This document shows positions 1 through 5,826 of a DNA stretch of 9,810 bases, in pieces. This DNA comes from SAR202 cluster bacterium (GTDB lineage: Bacteria > Chloroflexota > Dehalococcoidia > UBA3495): positions 1 to 9,810 of the forward strand of contig VFFT01000096.1 of assembly GCA_009392775.1 (NCBI GenBank), in the 5' to 3' direction. How positions within the stretch are numbered: the stretch's first letter is position 1; the number at the start of each line of letters is the position of its first letter. A program made the translations under genes and the position numbers. The notes under the pieces are model-generated. The model was not told the DNA's origin, made no database searches, and worked only from the letters and a program-made list of their open reading frames with translations.

Positions 1-758
1 AGGATCATTTAGAAGAACATGACATAGATGTTGTATTGGATTCACCTGGAGTAGGTCAGAACCTTAGGGATCACCCTATCGTAGATGTTTCCTGGGAAAC
101 TAAGCCTGAAGTGAATCTTTATGGTGAAAGCGCAGACGGTAAGTACGTATTGGCTAGGCATCAGGTCATACTCAGATATACAGCTGAAGCGTCATCTCTT
201 AGGAACGATATGGTTGTGTGGTTTGCCACTAGAACAGGTGGTTCTGGGAGACAAATTACACAAGGTGGAATTATACCTATAGGCATGACAGCTACTCTGG
301 GTCTAAATCTTGCTTTATCGGCAGGAGAGATAAAGCTTAACTCTAACAATTATCAAGAACAACCTTATCTTAACTATAACTTATTGGATCACGACGAGGA
401 TGTAAGAAGATGTCGGGATGGTGTCAGAATGCTCGTTGCATTTGAAAAGGATTCGGAATTTTCGGCAATAATTGAGAAAAAAATTCACCCATCCGATCAT
501 GTATTAGCATCTGATCAGGATTTAGATGATTGGATGAGAAGAACCGTTAAAACGGGCCATCACGTATCTTGTACAGCCAAAATGGGTCCTGAGTCCGACT
601 CTATGTCTGTGGTTAATCAATACGGTAAATTATATGGTGTGGATTCACTTAGAGTCGTGGATGCTTCTATAATGCCGGATTGTGTGAGGGCCAATATAAA
701 TGTCACAGTTATGGCGATGGCAGAGATGATCGTAGATTTTATTAAACAAGGCAAATGA
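1..758 (+). CDS. GMC-family flavin-dependent oxidoreductase, C-terminal part (5' end outside window)
   Basis: This is the 3' half of a glucose-methanol-choline oxidoreductase, an FAD enzyme that oxidises an alcohol or polyol to the aldehyde or ketone. The frame is open from base 3, so the TTG at 36 is not a start: upstream codons read DHLEEHDIDVVL and run into the PGVGQNLRDHP motif that lies mid-protein in the family. The C-terminal domain follows, with GHHVSCTAKMG (catalytic His codon at 561-563) in place of the usual YHPVGTCRMG, then LRVVDASIMP and RANINVTVMAMAE. The last Asn of NIN sits where the second active-site residue lies in His/Asn-type members such as choline oxidase. About 250 of the usual 510-550 residues are visible; the FAD-binding N-terminus is missing. 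The GT-to-CT change beside the catalytic His is mildly unusual. The gene converges on the acetyltransferase. The substrate is unknown. Confidence 0.92.
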   Translation, partial: DHLEEHDIDVVLDSPGVGQNLRDHPIVDVSWETKPEVNLYGESADGKYVLARHQVILRYTAEASSLRNDMVVWFATRTGGSGRQITQGGIIPIGMTATLGLNLALSAGEIKLNSNNYQEQPYLNYNLLDHDEDVRRCRDGVRMLVAFEKDSEFSAIIEKKIHPSDHVLASDQDLDDWMRRTVKTGHHVSCTAKMGPESDSMSVVNQYGKLYGVDSLRVVDASIMPDCVRANINVTVMAMAEMIVDFIKQGK

Positions 759-784
759 TCTGCCTATTTTACAACTGCTTGTTT
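744..784. terminator. weak bidirectional terminator candidate between convergent genes
   Basis: AAACAAG (744-750) can pair with CTTGTTT (778-784). An alternative inner stem pairs AGGCA (749-753) with TGCCT (761-765) across a 7-nt loop and is followed by ATTTT on the plus strand. It overlaps the GMC stop codon (756-758) and lies between two convergent genes, where a shared terminator is expected. The stems are short and mutually exclusive, so the call is tentative. Confidence 0.3.
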
Positions 785-796
785 ATGATCTCTGAT

Positions 797-1231
797 TTAA
801 CTGATTACCTTGCTCATCTCTACGTGTAGAATACCTGCCTCTACAAAAGTTTCCCCTTGTTCTCTATATCCGTTTTCTTCGTAAAAATCCCGTACATAGT
901 GTTGGGCATGCAAGGTTATATGACGGATCCCGTTTGATTTTGCAGTGTTTTCCAGAAAAGCTAGTATTTGTGATCCCACACCTTTTCGACGAGAGGACTC
1001 GTTAACGGCCATACGACCAATACGTGCGTCTGTAGCGGTGTCGATAATTAATCTGCCTGTGCCCACGATTTTATCGTATTCGTATGCGACCGCGTGTATG
1101 GCTGTTTCGTCATAGTTATCGAATTCCACTTCTGAAGGTACTCCTTGTTCATTAACAAAGACTTCAGTTCTTATTGAGCGGACGGAATCGTATTCTTCTT
1201 GTGCCTCTAATTTTTTAACTACTATTGTCAT
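797..1231 (-). CDS. GNAT-family N-acetyltransferase, ElaA/YjcF-like
   Basis: This is a 144-residue cytoplasmic acyl-CoA-dependent N-acyltransferase that should move an acetyl group from acetyl-CoA to an unknown amine. It has the full GNAT layout: an N-terminal strand and helix with IRTEVFVNEQGVP (about residues 20-32), typical of ElaA/YjcF-type members; the motif A acetyl-CoA loop RRKGVGS (81-87) after the strand RIGRMAVNE; and the motif B segment DFYEENGYREQGETFVEAGI followed by LHVEMSK at the end. Its length is normal and it looks intact. The ATG start fits the family N-terminus, although no clear Shine-Dalgarno sequence precedes it. It is transcribed away from the decarboxylase operon, and a candidate promoter lies just upstream. 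Its link to the surrounding catabolic genes is not evident and it may be unrelated. Confidence 0.88.
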   Translation of the reverse strand: MTIVVKKLEAQEEYDSVRSIRTEVFVNEQGVPSEVEFDNYDETAIHAVAYEYDKIVGTGRLIIDTATDARIGRMAVNESSRRKGVGSQILAFLENTAKSNGIRHITLHAQHYVRDFYEENGYREQGETFVEAGILHVEMSKVIS

Positions 1232-1271
1232 GTCTGTACTGTTATCTACCTACTTCAATTGACTGCCAAAG

Positions 1272-1301
1272 ATTATAGAGTATTTAGAGAATCTGATACA
1301 A
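1272..1301 (-). promoter_or_regulatory. candidate sigma70-type promoter for the acetyltransferase
   Basis: Read on the minus strand there is a consensus -10 TATAAT (1277-1272) and a partial -35 TTGTAT (1301-1296) with an 18-bp spacer. Transcription would begin near 1265, about 34 nt before the acetyltransferase ATG. Only the first three bases of the -35 match consensus, and AT-rich DNA yields such sites by chance. Confidence 0.4.
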
Positions 1302-1306
1302 CATTT

Positions 1307-1331
1307 CATGTGCATATCTAGTAGATACATG
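1307..1331. repeat. imperfect inverted repeat in divergent intergenic region
   Basis: CATGT (1307-1311) and ATCTA (1316-1320) are mirrored by TAGAT (1322-1326) and ACATG (1327-1331), with four extra bases, GCAT, in the left arm. It sits in the 176-bp gap between the divergent acetyltransferase and decarboxylase operon, just upstream of the candidate acetyltransferase promoter, so it could be an operator. The asymmetry weakens the case. No convincing plus-strand promoter was found in this gap; the only AT-rich candidate is TATAAA at 1338-1343. Confidence 0.22.
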
Positions 1332-1397
1332 TTAAACTATAAATCCAGTAAAAACAGTAAATTAATTACTATTGGACCGTATTAAGAATCATGATTT

Positions 1398-1402
1398 GGA
1401 GG
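1398..1402 (+). promoter_or_regulatory. Shine-Dalgarno sequence deciding the alpha-chain start
   Basis: GGAGG lies 5 nt before the ATG at 1408. This favours that ATG over the in-frame TTG at 1372, which would add 12 residues unlike the family N-terminus. Confidence 0.75.
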
Positions 1403-1407
1403 TATGT

Positions 1408-1926
1408 ATGGCTGAACAACAGGCACTTATATTACAACCGGAAACAATGATAGAAGAGTTCAAGAAAAACGGTGTTACTCACATAATTACTATCCCAGAT
1501 AGTGAAACAAATTATCTCTACGAATTGATGTTACAAGAATCGTGGTTGGATGTAGTTCCAGTTAGCCGTGAAGGCGAAACTATGGGAGTTGCGTTAGGCC
1601 TAAACGTGGCAGGGAAAGTCCCGGTCTGTCTAATCCAGAATACAGGCATGATGGAATCCGGTGATTCTATTCGTGGAATGGCATTGGGAGCGGGATTTCC
1701 TTTAGTGATGGTGGTCGGTTACAGGGGCTGGACTAGGAGAGGTATAACTCCCGACACTGCTGCTACTTATACAGAACCATTTCTTCACGCTTTTGGATTG
1801 AACTATTACCTGGTGGAGCACGATGAAGATGCTTCTCGTATAACCACAGCTTTTGAAGAAGCCAAGGCTACTAACAAGCCTGTAGTTATATTGATAGGTG
1901 ACGAATACCACGGCTTTAATAGATAA
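1408..1926 (+). CDS. comD: sulfopyruvate decarboxylase-like TPP enzyme, alpha chain (PYR domain)
   Basis: This 172-residue protein is the pyrimidine-binding half of a split thiamine-diphosphate 2-oxo acid decarboxylase, related to ComD of coenzyme M synthesis and to phosphonopyruvate decarboxylase. The N-terminus carries ITIPDSETNYLYELM (about residues 27-41). The motif VSREGETMGVALG (52-64) holds the glutamate, probably Glu55, expected to activate the TPP aminopyrimidine. NTGMMESGDSIRGM (78-91) is a ComD signature, and the PYR fold ends at PVVILIGDEYHGF. Its length matches stand-alone ComD chains (about 170 residues). I start it at the ATG with GGAGG 5 nt upstream. The beta chain follows 45 nt later, so the two should be co-transcribed and form a mixed oligomer. 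In a bacterium the role is more likely degradation of a 2-oxo acid such as sulfopyruvate than coenzyme M synthesis. The true substrate is not proven. Confidence 0.85.
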   Translation: MAEQQALILQPETMIEEFKKNGVTHIITIPDSETNYLYELMLQESWLDVVPVSREGETMGVALGLNVAGKVPVCLIQNTGMMESGDSIRGMALGAGFPLVMVVGYRGWTRRGITPDTAATYTEPFLHAFGLNYYLVEHDEDASRITTAFEEAKATNKPVVILIGDEYHGFNR

Positions 1927-1971
1927 GAATTTAGTTTTTCAGAATTTATATTTAATGGAGGTATCTCTGCC

Positions 1972-2559
1972 ATGATGGAAGCATTAGAGGTATTTAAAGC
2001 ATTTGACAGACATAGGAACAATGCAATTGTTTGTGCCACAGGAACCTCTGGCAAGCACTGGCGTGACGTAAGTACCCAAGAAGCTAGAGATATAAACTTA
2101 GGTGGTGCAATGGGACACACGGCATCTGCAGCATTCGGGTTGGCTCTTGGTTTGCCAAAAGAGAAAGTAGTTCTTTTCGATGCTGAAGGGTCTCTCCTAA
2201 TGAACTTGGGAGTTTTAGCTTCTATTGCAGGGAAGCAGCCTAAAAACTTTGTTCATTTTGTACTGGATAATGAATGCTATGCCACCACCGGTGGCCAGCC
2301 GGTTCCTAATGCCCAAAACATTAATTATGCTGGTGTGGCTAAGGAAATAGGCTATGCAGTAACCTACAATTTTGACGACTTGGAATCTTTGGCTACTAGC
2401 ATGGGTGAGATAATGTCACAGGAAGGTCCTGTATTTGTAGCGGTCAAAGTAATTCCAGAAATAGAGAACCTTCCCATAGGTTTGAGAGAAAATAGACCCA
2501 GCAGATCTAGAAAGCAAACAATCACTGACTTACGTGAAGAGCTCAAAATACAAGGATAA
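1972..2559 (+). CDS. comE: sulfopyruvate decarboxylase-like TPP enzyme, beta chain (PP domain)
   Basis: This 195-residue protein is the diphosphate-binding half of the split decarboxylase. The sequence shows a Gly/Ala-rich segment NLGGAMGHTASAAFGLALG (residues 42-60), the cofactor region DAEGSLLMNLGVLASI (70-85), and VLDNECYATTGGQ (97-109), which closes the TPP/metal motif about 27 residues later. The usual GDGS is AEGS here: the metal-binding Asp is replaced by Glu72 and the first Gly by Ala71, while Gly73, Ser74 and Asn100 are kept. About 25 polar residues rich in Arg and Lys form the C-terminal tail. GGAGG at 1957-1961 lies 10 nt before the first of two adjacent ATGs; the second ATG (1975) is equally possible. 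Its size is close to ComE (about 190 residues). The active enzyme should need both chains, Mg2+ and TPP. The stop codon lies inside a hairpin. Confidence 0.85.
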   Translation: MMEALEVFKAFDRHRNNAIVCATGTSGKHWRDVSTQEARDINLGGAMGHTASAAFGLALGLPKEKVVLFDAEGSLLMNLGVLASIAGKQPKNFVHFVLDNECYATTGGQPVPNAQNINYAGVAKEIGYAVTYNFDDLESLATSMGEIMSQEGPVFVAVKVIPEIENLPIGLRENRPSRSRKQTITDLREELKIQG

Positions 2560-2570
2560 ACTTATCCTTG
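2551..2570 (-). terminator. perfect hairpin shared by two convergent genes
   Basis: CAAGGATA (2551-2558) pairs exactly with TATCCTTG (2563-2570) around the loop AACT, and the symmetry extends one more base on each side. It contains the TAA of the beta chain. On the minus strand the stem is followed by TATTTT, so it serves best as an intrinsic terminator for the Lin0512 transcript, which ends 15 nt earlier. On the plus strand no T-run follows, so it may only protect the 3' end of the decarboxylase mRNA. Confidence 0.6.
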
Positions 2571-2584
2571 TGAACTCTCCGTGA

Positions 2585-2932
2585 TTAGTCCGGAATATCC
2601 AGGCTCACTATTATTGCGGCATTGGCAACAATAGTCGCATCTGTGCTGTCTGATCCTCCTGGTATTGCCATTCCGCCCTCGGATATGTTTATGCTTTTGG
2701 ATCCGTAAGGAACTTCTTTTAATACATCGTCTGCATCAACTGTTTCGTGGTTTGGTACTGCTATATTCACCTCTACAGACATCATTTGTGTTTCATATCC
2801 GAATACTCTGGGGAAAGAAACACTACTGTGGCGAAGTGCGTCAAATACGGCTCTTCGAGCCGCTTTGGTAGAATCCTTACCATGTAAATCAACACCACTA
2901 CCTAGTTCTAGAAGACATCTTTTTAAAGCCAT
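2585..2932 (-). CDS. Lin0512-family conserved hypothetical protein
   Basis: This 115-residue protein matches the Lin0512 family (PF09585-type), small conserved proteins of unknown function. Diagnostic parts are the N-terminal LLELGSGVDLHGKDSTKAARRAVFDAL (residues 7-33, with GVDLHGKD at 13-20), an alternating-strand middle section VEVNIAVPNHETVDADDVLKEVPYG (53-77), and a Gly-rich C-terminus EGGMAIPGGSDSTDATIVANAAI (85-107). There is no signal peptide or membrane segment. GGAG stands 7 nt before the ATG. It is the last gene of the minus-strand run, 62 nt after the GlcG/HbpS-like gene, and ends at the shared hairpin. The conserved Asp, His and Ser residues could form a ligand or metal site, but no activity is established and none is claimed. 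Confidence 0.82.
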   Translation of the reverse strand: MALKRCLLELGSGVDLHGKDSTKAARRAVFDALRHSSVSFPRVFGYETQMMSVEVNIAVPNHETVDADDVLKEVPYGSKSINISEGGMAIPGGSDSTDATIVANAAIIVSLDIPD

Positions 2933-2994
2933 GAATCCACTCCATTATCCTTAGGATTTAACTCTAGATCAGCTTTGTAATGTAGAAAACTTCG

Positions 2995-3408
2995 TTAGCA
3001 GCATTTGTATCCGGCGTGGTTTATACCTGCCAATGCAACTTGTTCGTCTTCTGCTGGCGGGCCACCGCTTACACCTACTGCCCCTATTATTTCGTCACCA
3101 TCATAAACAGGAAGTGCTCCCTGACCAGGTATCATTCTGCCACCTAGCATTGCCATAAGTCCCTGATGTATAGGGGAGAAGCCATTGGCGGTGAGATTTC
3201 CGCTTGGTTGCATAAATGCAGCGGATGCTGCTGCTTTACCTTGGCATATGAATATGCTTCTCCAAGGCGCATTGTCTTCACGCACCATTGCTATTAAATC
3301 GCCCCTCGGATCTACTACGACTATGCAAAAATTAGCTGCCAATTCAGAACTTTTTTGTCGAGATCCCTCTATGATTTTCTCTGCCGATGCTAAACTTAAA
3401 CTACTCAT
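2995..3408 (-). CDS. GlcG/HbpS-family (haem-degrading domain) protein
   Basis: This 137-residue single-domain protein belongs to the GlcG/HbpS/PduO-C fold (PF03928). Family hallmarks are VVVDPRGDLIAMVREDNAPW (residues 30-49), the KAAASAAF helix (58-65), the loop GGRMIPGQGALPVYDGDEIIGAVGVSGG (89-116) and DEQVALAGI (121-129). Some relatives bind haem; others are accessory proteins encoded next to glycolate or diol catabolic enzymes. No secretion signal is visible, so a cytoplasmic role is likely. AAGGAG lies 7 nt before the ATG, and an extended -10 promoter sits just upstream. It lies 46 nt after enolase-superfamily gene A and upstream of the Lin0512 gene, a probable three-gene operon. The chain ends in two adjacent cysteines (Lys-Cys-Cys-stop), unusual for the family and possibly a metal or redox site. 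The biochemical role remains open. Confidence 0.83.
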   Translation of the reverse strand: MSSLSLASAEKIIEGSRQKSSELAANFCIVVVDPRGDLIAMVREDNAPWRSIFICQGKAAASAAFMQPSGNLTANGFSPIHQGLMAMLGGRMIPGQGALPVYDGDEIIGAVGVSGGPPAEDEQVALAGINHAGYKCC

Positions 3409-3427
3409 AATTAATCTCCTTATTTAC

Positions 3428-3436
3428 ATTATATCA
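3428..3436 (-). promoter_or_regulatory. extended -10 promoter for the HbpS-like/Lin0512 genes
   Basis: Read on the minus strand the bases are TGATATAAT, a consensus extended -10 element (TGn then TATAAT). Transcription would start about 7 nt downstream, giving a leader of roughly 14-16 nt that still holds the AAGGAG ribosome site. No -35 match is present, which is usual for extended -10 promoters. It would let the two small genes be expressed apart from enolase gene A. Confidence 0.45.
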
Positions 3437-3449
3437 GTACTTATCAGTA
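3432..3449. repeat. 8-bp direct repeat with 10-bp period over the -10 element
   Basis: TATCAGTA occurs at 3432-3439 and again at 3442-3449, so the two copies face the same side of the helix. The first copy overlaps the extended -10 of the HbpS-like gene. This is the geometry of a small tandem operator, but only two short copies exist. Confidence 0.35.
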
Positions 3450-3454
3450 TATAT

Positions 3455-4588
3455 TCACCATTGAACACCCTTATTTTGTATGATCTTTTGGTTTAATACG
3501 GAACCAATCGAATGTCCTCGTGGTATCCAGAAAAAACCATCACGTATCTCTTCGGCTGGAGACATTATGTCTGCTCTCCAATCGGTTTCATCAACAGCGT
3601 GTTCCAATGGCATGCTATCCGACACGGCCGCAGTTACGTGAGCACTTAATAATTGAGAAACAGGGCCGGAGGGGTTATGAAGGGAAAACCTTTTGCCTTT
3701 TTGTGACGCTGATAAGCTTGCCTTAATTGCTTCGTTTACACCCCCACAGAACTTTATGTCAGGCATTATTATTTCCAAAGAGTTTTTATCCAAAAGATTA
3801 TCGAAGAATGATGTACCGTAACCGCTTTCGCCTCCTGCGATAGGCAAATCTATTATTGAGGCGATTTGTGACAGCTCATCACTTTTTGTCTCAGGAGCAA
3901 CAGGCTCCTCGAACCATTTTACGTCAATCGACGCAAGTTCAGCACATATGTGAGGCGCTGTTTCCAGTGTGAATCGGCTGTGGCAGTCTACCAGTATATT
4001 GATCTGATTTCCGACGGATAGCCTAATTGATCTAACCCTTTCCAGTCCAGTTTTCGAGGCGTCTATTATGTCTCCTAATTTCATATCAGAAGTGACTTCA
4101 TCAAATGGGGCACATTTGATGGTTGTAAACCCATTATTAACTGCTTTTTCAGCTGCCTTTGCAAAGTGTGTCGGAGACCGGTTATCACCGAGTAAAGATC
4201 TGTTGATATTTGCATACAAAGGTACCTTGTCTTTGACCGTTCCACCCAAATGTTCCGTTAAACTTAGGGACTCATATCTTGCTTGAAAACAAGATACAGA
4301 TGTGCGAAGTGCGCTCATAGCAGTTGCTAAAACTGTATCGGTCTCCAGTGCTTTAGTGGTGATTGTTAGAAGGGATTGTAGTTCTGATTCTCCTGATATC
4401 GATAGACCTTTTATATTGTTGACCATTTCTCTAAGAGTTTTGGCTACCGCGCTACTATTGTTTCCCGATGTGATTTCAACAACTTCACTGATGCCCTCGG
4501 CATCGAATATTTCTGCAAAAACCCAAGTTGTTCGAGTAGTTACATCAATAGATGAAAATCGGATCGATTCAAGTATTACTGGCTTCAT
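3455..4588 (-). CDS. enolase-superfamily protein A, mandelate racemase/galactonate dehydratase-like
   Basis: This 377-residue protein has the two-domain enolase-superfamily layout: an N-terminal capping domain (about 1-125) and a TIM-barrel (about 130-345). It should abstract the proton alpha to a carboxylate, most likely to dehydrate a sugar acid or related hydroxy acid. Active-site candidates are Lys158 (TTIKCAPF), the metal-binding Asp201 with His203 (VDCHSRF), Glu227/Glu228 (WFEEPV), Glu254 (AGGESG), the Asp277-His304 dyad (MPDIKF; SLHNPSG) and Glu329. The DxHxRF motif resembles D-galactonate dehydratase. The second Lys of the racemase KxK motif is Ala160, which argues against a simple two-base racemase. 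The capping domain lacks the usual TDDGxxGxGE loop, so substrate contacts should differ from relatives. AAGGAT lies 5 nt before the ATG. It is the first gene of the minus-strand run and divergent from paralogue B. The exact substrate is unknown. Confidence 0.88.
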   Translation of the reverse strand: MKPVILESIRFSSIDVTTRTTWVFAEIFDAEGISEVVEITSGNNSSAVAKTLREMVNNIKGLSISGESELQSLLTITTKALETDTVLATAMSALRTSVSCFQARYESLSLTEHLGGTVKDKVPLYANINRSLLGDNRSPTHFAKAAEKAVNNGFTTIKCAPFDEVTSDMKLGDIIDASKTGLERVRSIRLSVGNQINILVDCHSRFTLETAPHICAELASIDVKWFEEPVAPETKSDELSQIASIIDLPIAGGESGYGTSFFDNLLDKNSLEIIMPDIKFCGGVNEAIKASLSASQKGKRFSLHNPSGPVSQLLSAHVTAAVSDSMPLEHAVDETDWRADIMSPAEEIRDGFFWIPRGHSIGSVLNQKIIQNKGVQW

Positions 4589-4654
4589 ATATCATCCTTA
4601 TCGTCGATATTCTTATTCTATCATTCCTGATATCAACTGGCTCGCGTCTTTTAA

Positions 4655-4683
4655 TTAACAGATTGTATATATGATATTATTCT
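4655..4683 (+). promoter_or_regulatory. candidate promoter for enolase-superfamily gene B
   Basis: TTAACA (4655-4660, five of six to consensus) is separated by 17 bp from TATTCT (4678-4683, four of six). Transcription would start near 4690, about 43 nt before the gene. It lies in the 144-bp gap between the divergent enolase-superfamily genes. On the other strand a TTGATA box occurs without a good -10. The region is AT-rich, so chance matches are likely. Confidence 0.3.
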
Positions 4684-4715
4684 ATAGCGTTTTAGACTAA
4701 CACAGCGACATTATT

Positions 4716-4730
4716 ATGATTGGAATGTAA
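4716..4730 (+). other. five-codon upstream mini-ORF before gene B
   Basis: ATG ATT GGA ATG TAA reads Met-Ile-Gly-Met-stop and ends 2 nt before the ATG of gene B. Gene B has no clear Shine-Dalgarno sequence (only TGGAA nearby), so reinitiation from this mini-ORF could help its translation. It may equally be chance. Confidence 0.2.
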
Positions 4731-4732
4731 GC

Positions 4733-5812
4733 ATGAAAATAACTTCAGTAGAGTATTTGATTCTAGATGGTCAATATCCTTTTGTATTCGTTCATACAGA
4801 TGATGGGTTGATGGGTATAGGAGAATGCTTCAGGCGTCAGCCAGTATTAACAAAAACTGTAGTAGAAGAAATACTCGCACCATCAATAATAGGTAAAGAT
4901 CCCTGTAATACAGACGCTCGTTTCAGAGACATGGTGGCTGCAGGACGCGCCCTTGAGATAGGTGGTGCCATCTGGATAGGAATAGCAGGATTGGATATAG
5001 CATTATGGGATATAAAAGGTAAGGCTCTAGGTCAACCAATCTACAACTTATTGGGGGGTAAAGTTAGGGAAAAGGTTCCTGTATATGCCAGTTCACTCAA
5101 GAGAGATCTTACGCCGCTTGAAGAGGCTAAGAGAGCTGTGTATTTTGGAGAACAAGGTTTTGGTGGGTACAAGCTTCATAGTGCTGTTCCGGGCAAAATA
5201 GATGATGACGCGGATCAAACCGTTGCTACCGTAACTGAAGTTAGAAAAGCTGTCGGAGACAATATGGACATACTCGTAGATGTTAATGGAGCTTATTCTG
5301 TTCACCATGCGATAGAGATAGGTAAACACTTGCAGGATCTAGGAGTATTTCATTTTGAAGAGCCTCGTCCTCATTATGATTTAGAAGGATTATCTAGAGT
5401 TGCAGACGCGCTGGATATTCCAATTGCATCTGGGGAGATGATATACAGCGAATATGAATATAGGGATCTCATAATAAGAGGTAAGGTGGATATAATTCAA
5501 CCTGATATTGTAAAAACTCCCGGATTCACGACTTTTCTGAAGATTGCTGAAATTGCTTCGGTTCTTGGGGTGCCTATAACATGTCACAACACCCAGCCGA
5601 TTGTAAGCACAGTTGCGCATGCCCATTTCGTGGCGGCTACACTAGGTGTGCCATATGCACAAGAATATAATATAGAACATGTTTCTATACGTGATGATTA
5701 TCCGATTCTAGCCGAACCGCTAAAGATCAAAGACGGTTTGCTGGAGGTTCCGGATGGTCCTGGTCTAGGCATTGAGTTCGACATGGACATGGTACGCAGG
5801 TTAGCAGGTTAG
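4733..5812 (+). CDS. enolase-superfamily protein B, mandelate racemase/muconate lactonizing-like
   Basis: This 359-residue protein is a complete member of the mandelate racemase/muconate lactonizing group. The capping domain has the normal loop VFVHTDDGLMGIGECF (residues 18-33) and the helix GLDIALWDIKGKALGQPIYNLLGG (86-109). The barrel carries Lys147-x-His149 (YKLHS), the metal ligand Asp183 (LVDVNGAYS), Glu209/Glu210 (FHFEEPRP), Glu235 (ASGEMIY), the Asp258-His285 dyad (QPDIVK; TCHNTQP) and an acidic residue near 311-315. The reaction should be proton abstraction next to a carboxylate followed by loss of water or epimerisation. A His replaces the second Lys of KxK. It differs clearly from protein A, having DxN instead of DxH and an intact capping loop, so the pair should act on different substrates or steps. 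The gene is divergent from A and its stop overlaps that of the convergent transporter gene by 4 nt. Confidence 0.9.
   Translation: MKITSVEYLILDGQYPFVFVHTDDGLMGIGECFRRQPVLTKTVVEEILAPSIIGKDPCNTDARFRDMVAAGRALEIGGAIWIGIAGLDIALWDIKGKALGQPIYNLLGGKVREKVPVYASSLKRDLTPLEEAKRAVYFGEQGFGGYKLHSAVPGKIDDDADQTVATVTEVRKAVGDNMDILVDVNGAYSVHHAIEIGKHLQDLGVFHFEEPRPHYDLEGLSRVADALDIPIASGEMIYSEYEYRDLIIRGKVDIIQPDIVKTPGFTTFLKIAEIASVLGVPITCHNTQPIVSTVAHAHFVAATLGVPYAQEYNIEHVSIRDDYPILAEPLKIKDGLLEVPDGPGLGIEFDMDMVRRLAG
5796..5811. repeat. 8-bp tandem duplication at the gene ends
   Basis: GCAGGTTA occurs twice in a row (5796-5803 and 5804-5811). It covers the last codons of gene B and the stop codon of the facing transporter gene. 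Either copy can pair with the CCTGC at 5817-5821, so the duplication also gives the terminator two alternative left arms. Confidence 0.6.
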
Positions 5813-5826
5813 CTAGCCTGCGTTTT
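5804..5826 (+). terminator. intrinsic terminator at the overlapping gene ends
   Basis: GCAGGTT (5804-5810) pairs with AGCCTGC (5815-5821), with one G-U pair, around the loop AGCT, and TTTT follows at 5823-5826. The hairpin overlaps the stop codons of both convergent genes. The T-run is on the plus strand, so it should end gene B transcripts. The T-run itself lies inside the transporter coding sequence. Confidence 0.6.

Noticed and set aside
36..38. TTG as the start codon of the GMC protein
   Set aside because: The frame is open to the left edge, and the codons before it continue the family's conserved sequence.
1806..2120. 104-codon frame on the minus strand
   Set aside because: It spans the end of the alpha chain and the start of the beta chain on the opposite strand, both of which match known families, and has no family features.
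4302..4658. 118-codon frame on the plus strand
   Set aside because: It lies opposite the well-supported enolase-superfamily gene A and shows no recognisable domain; it is an antisense shadow.
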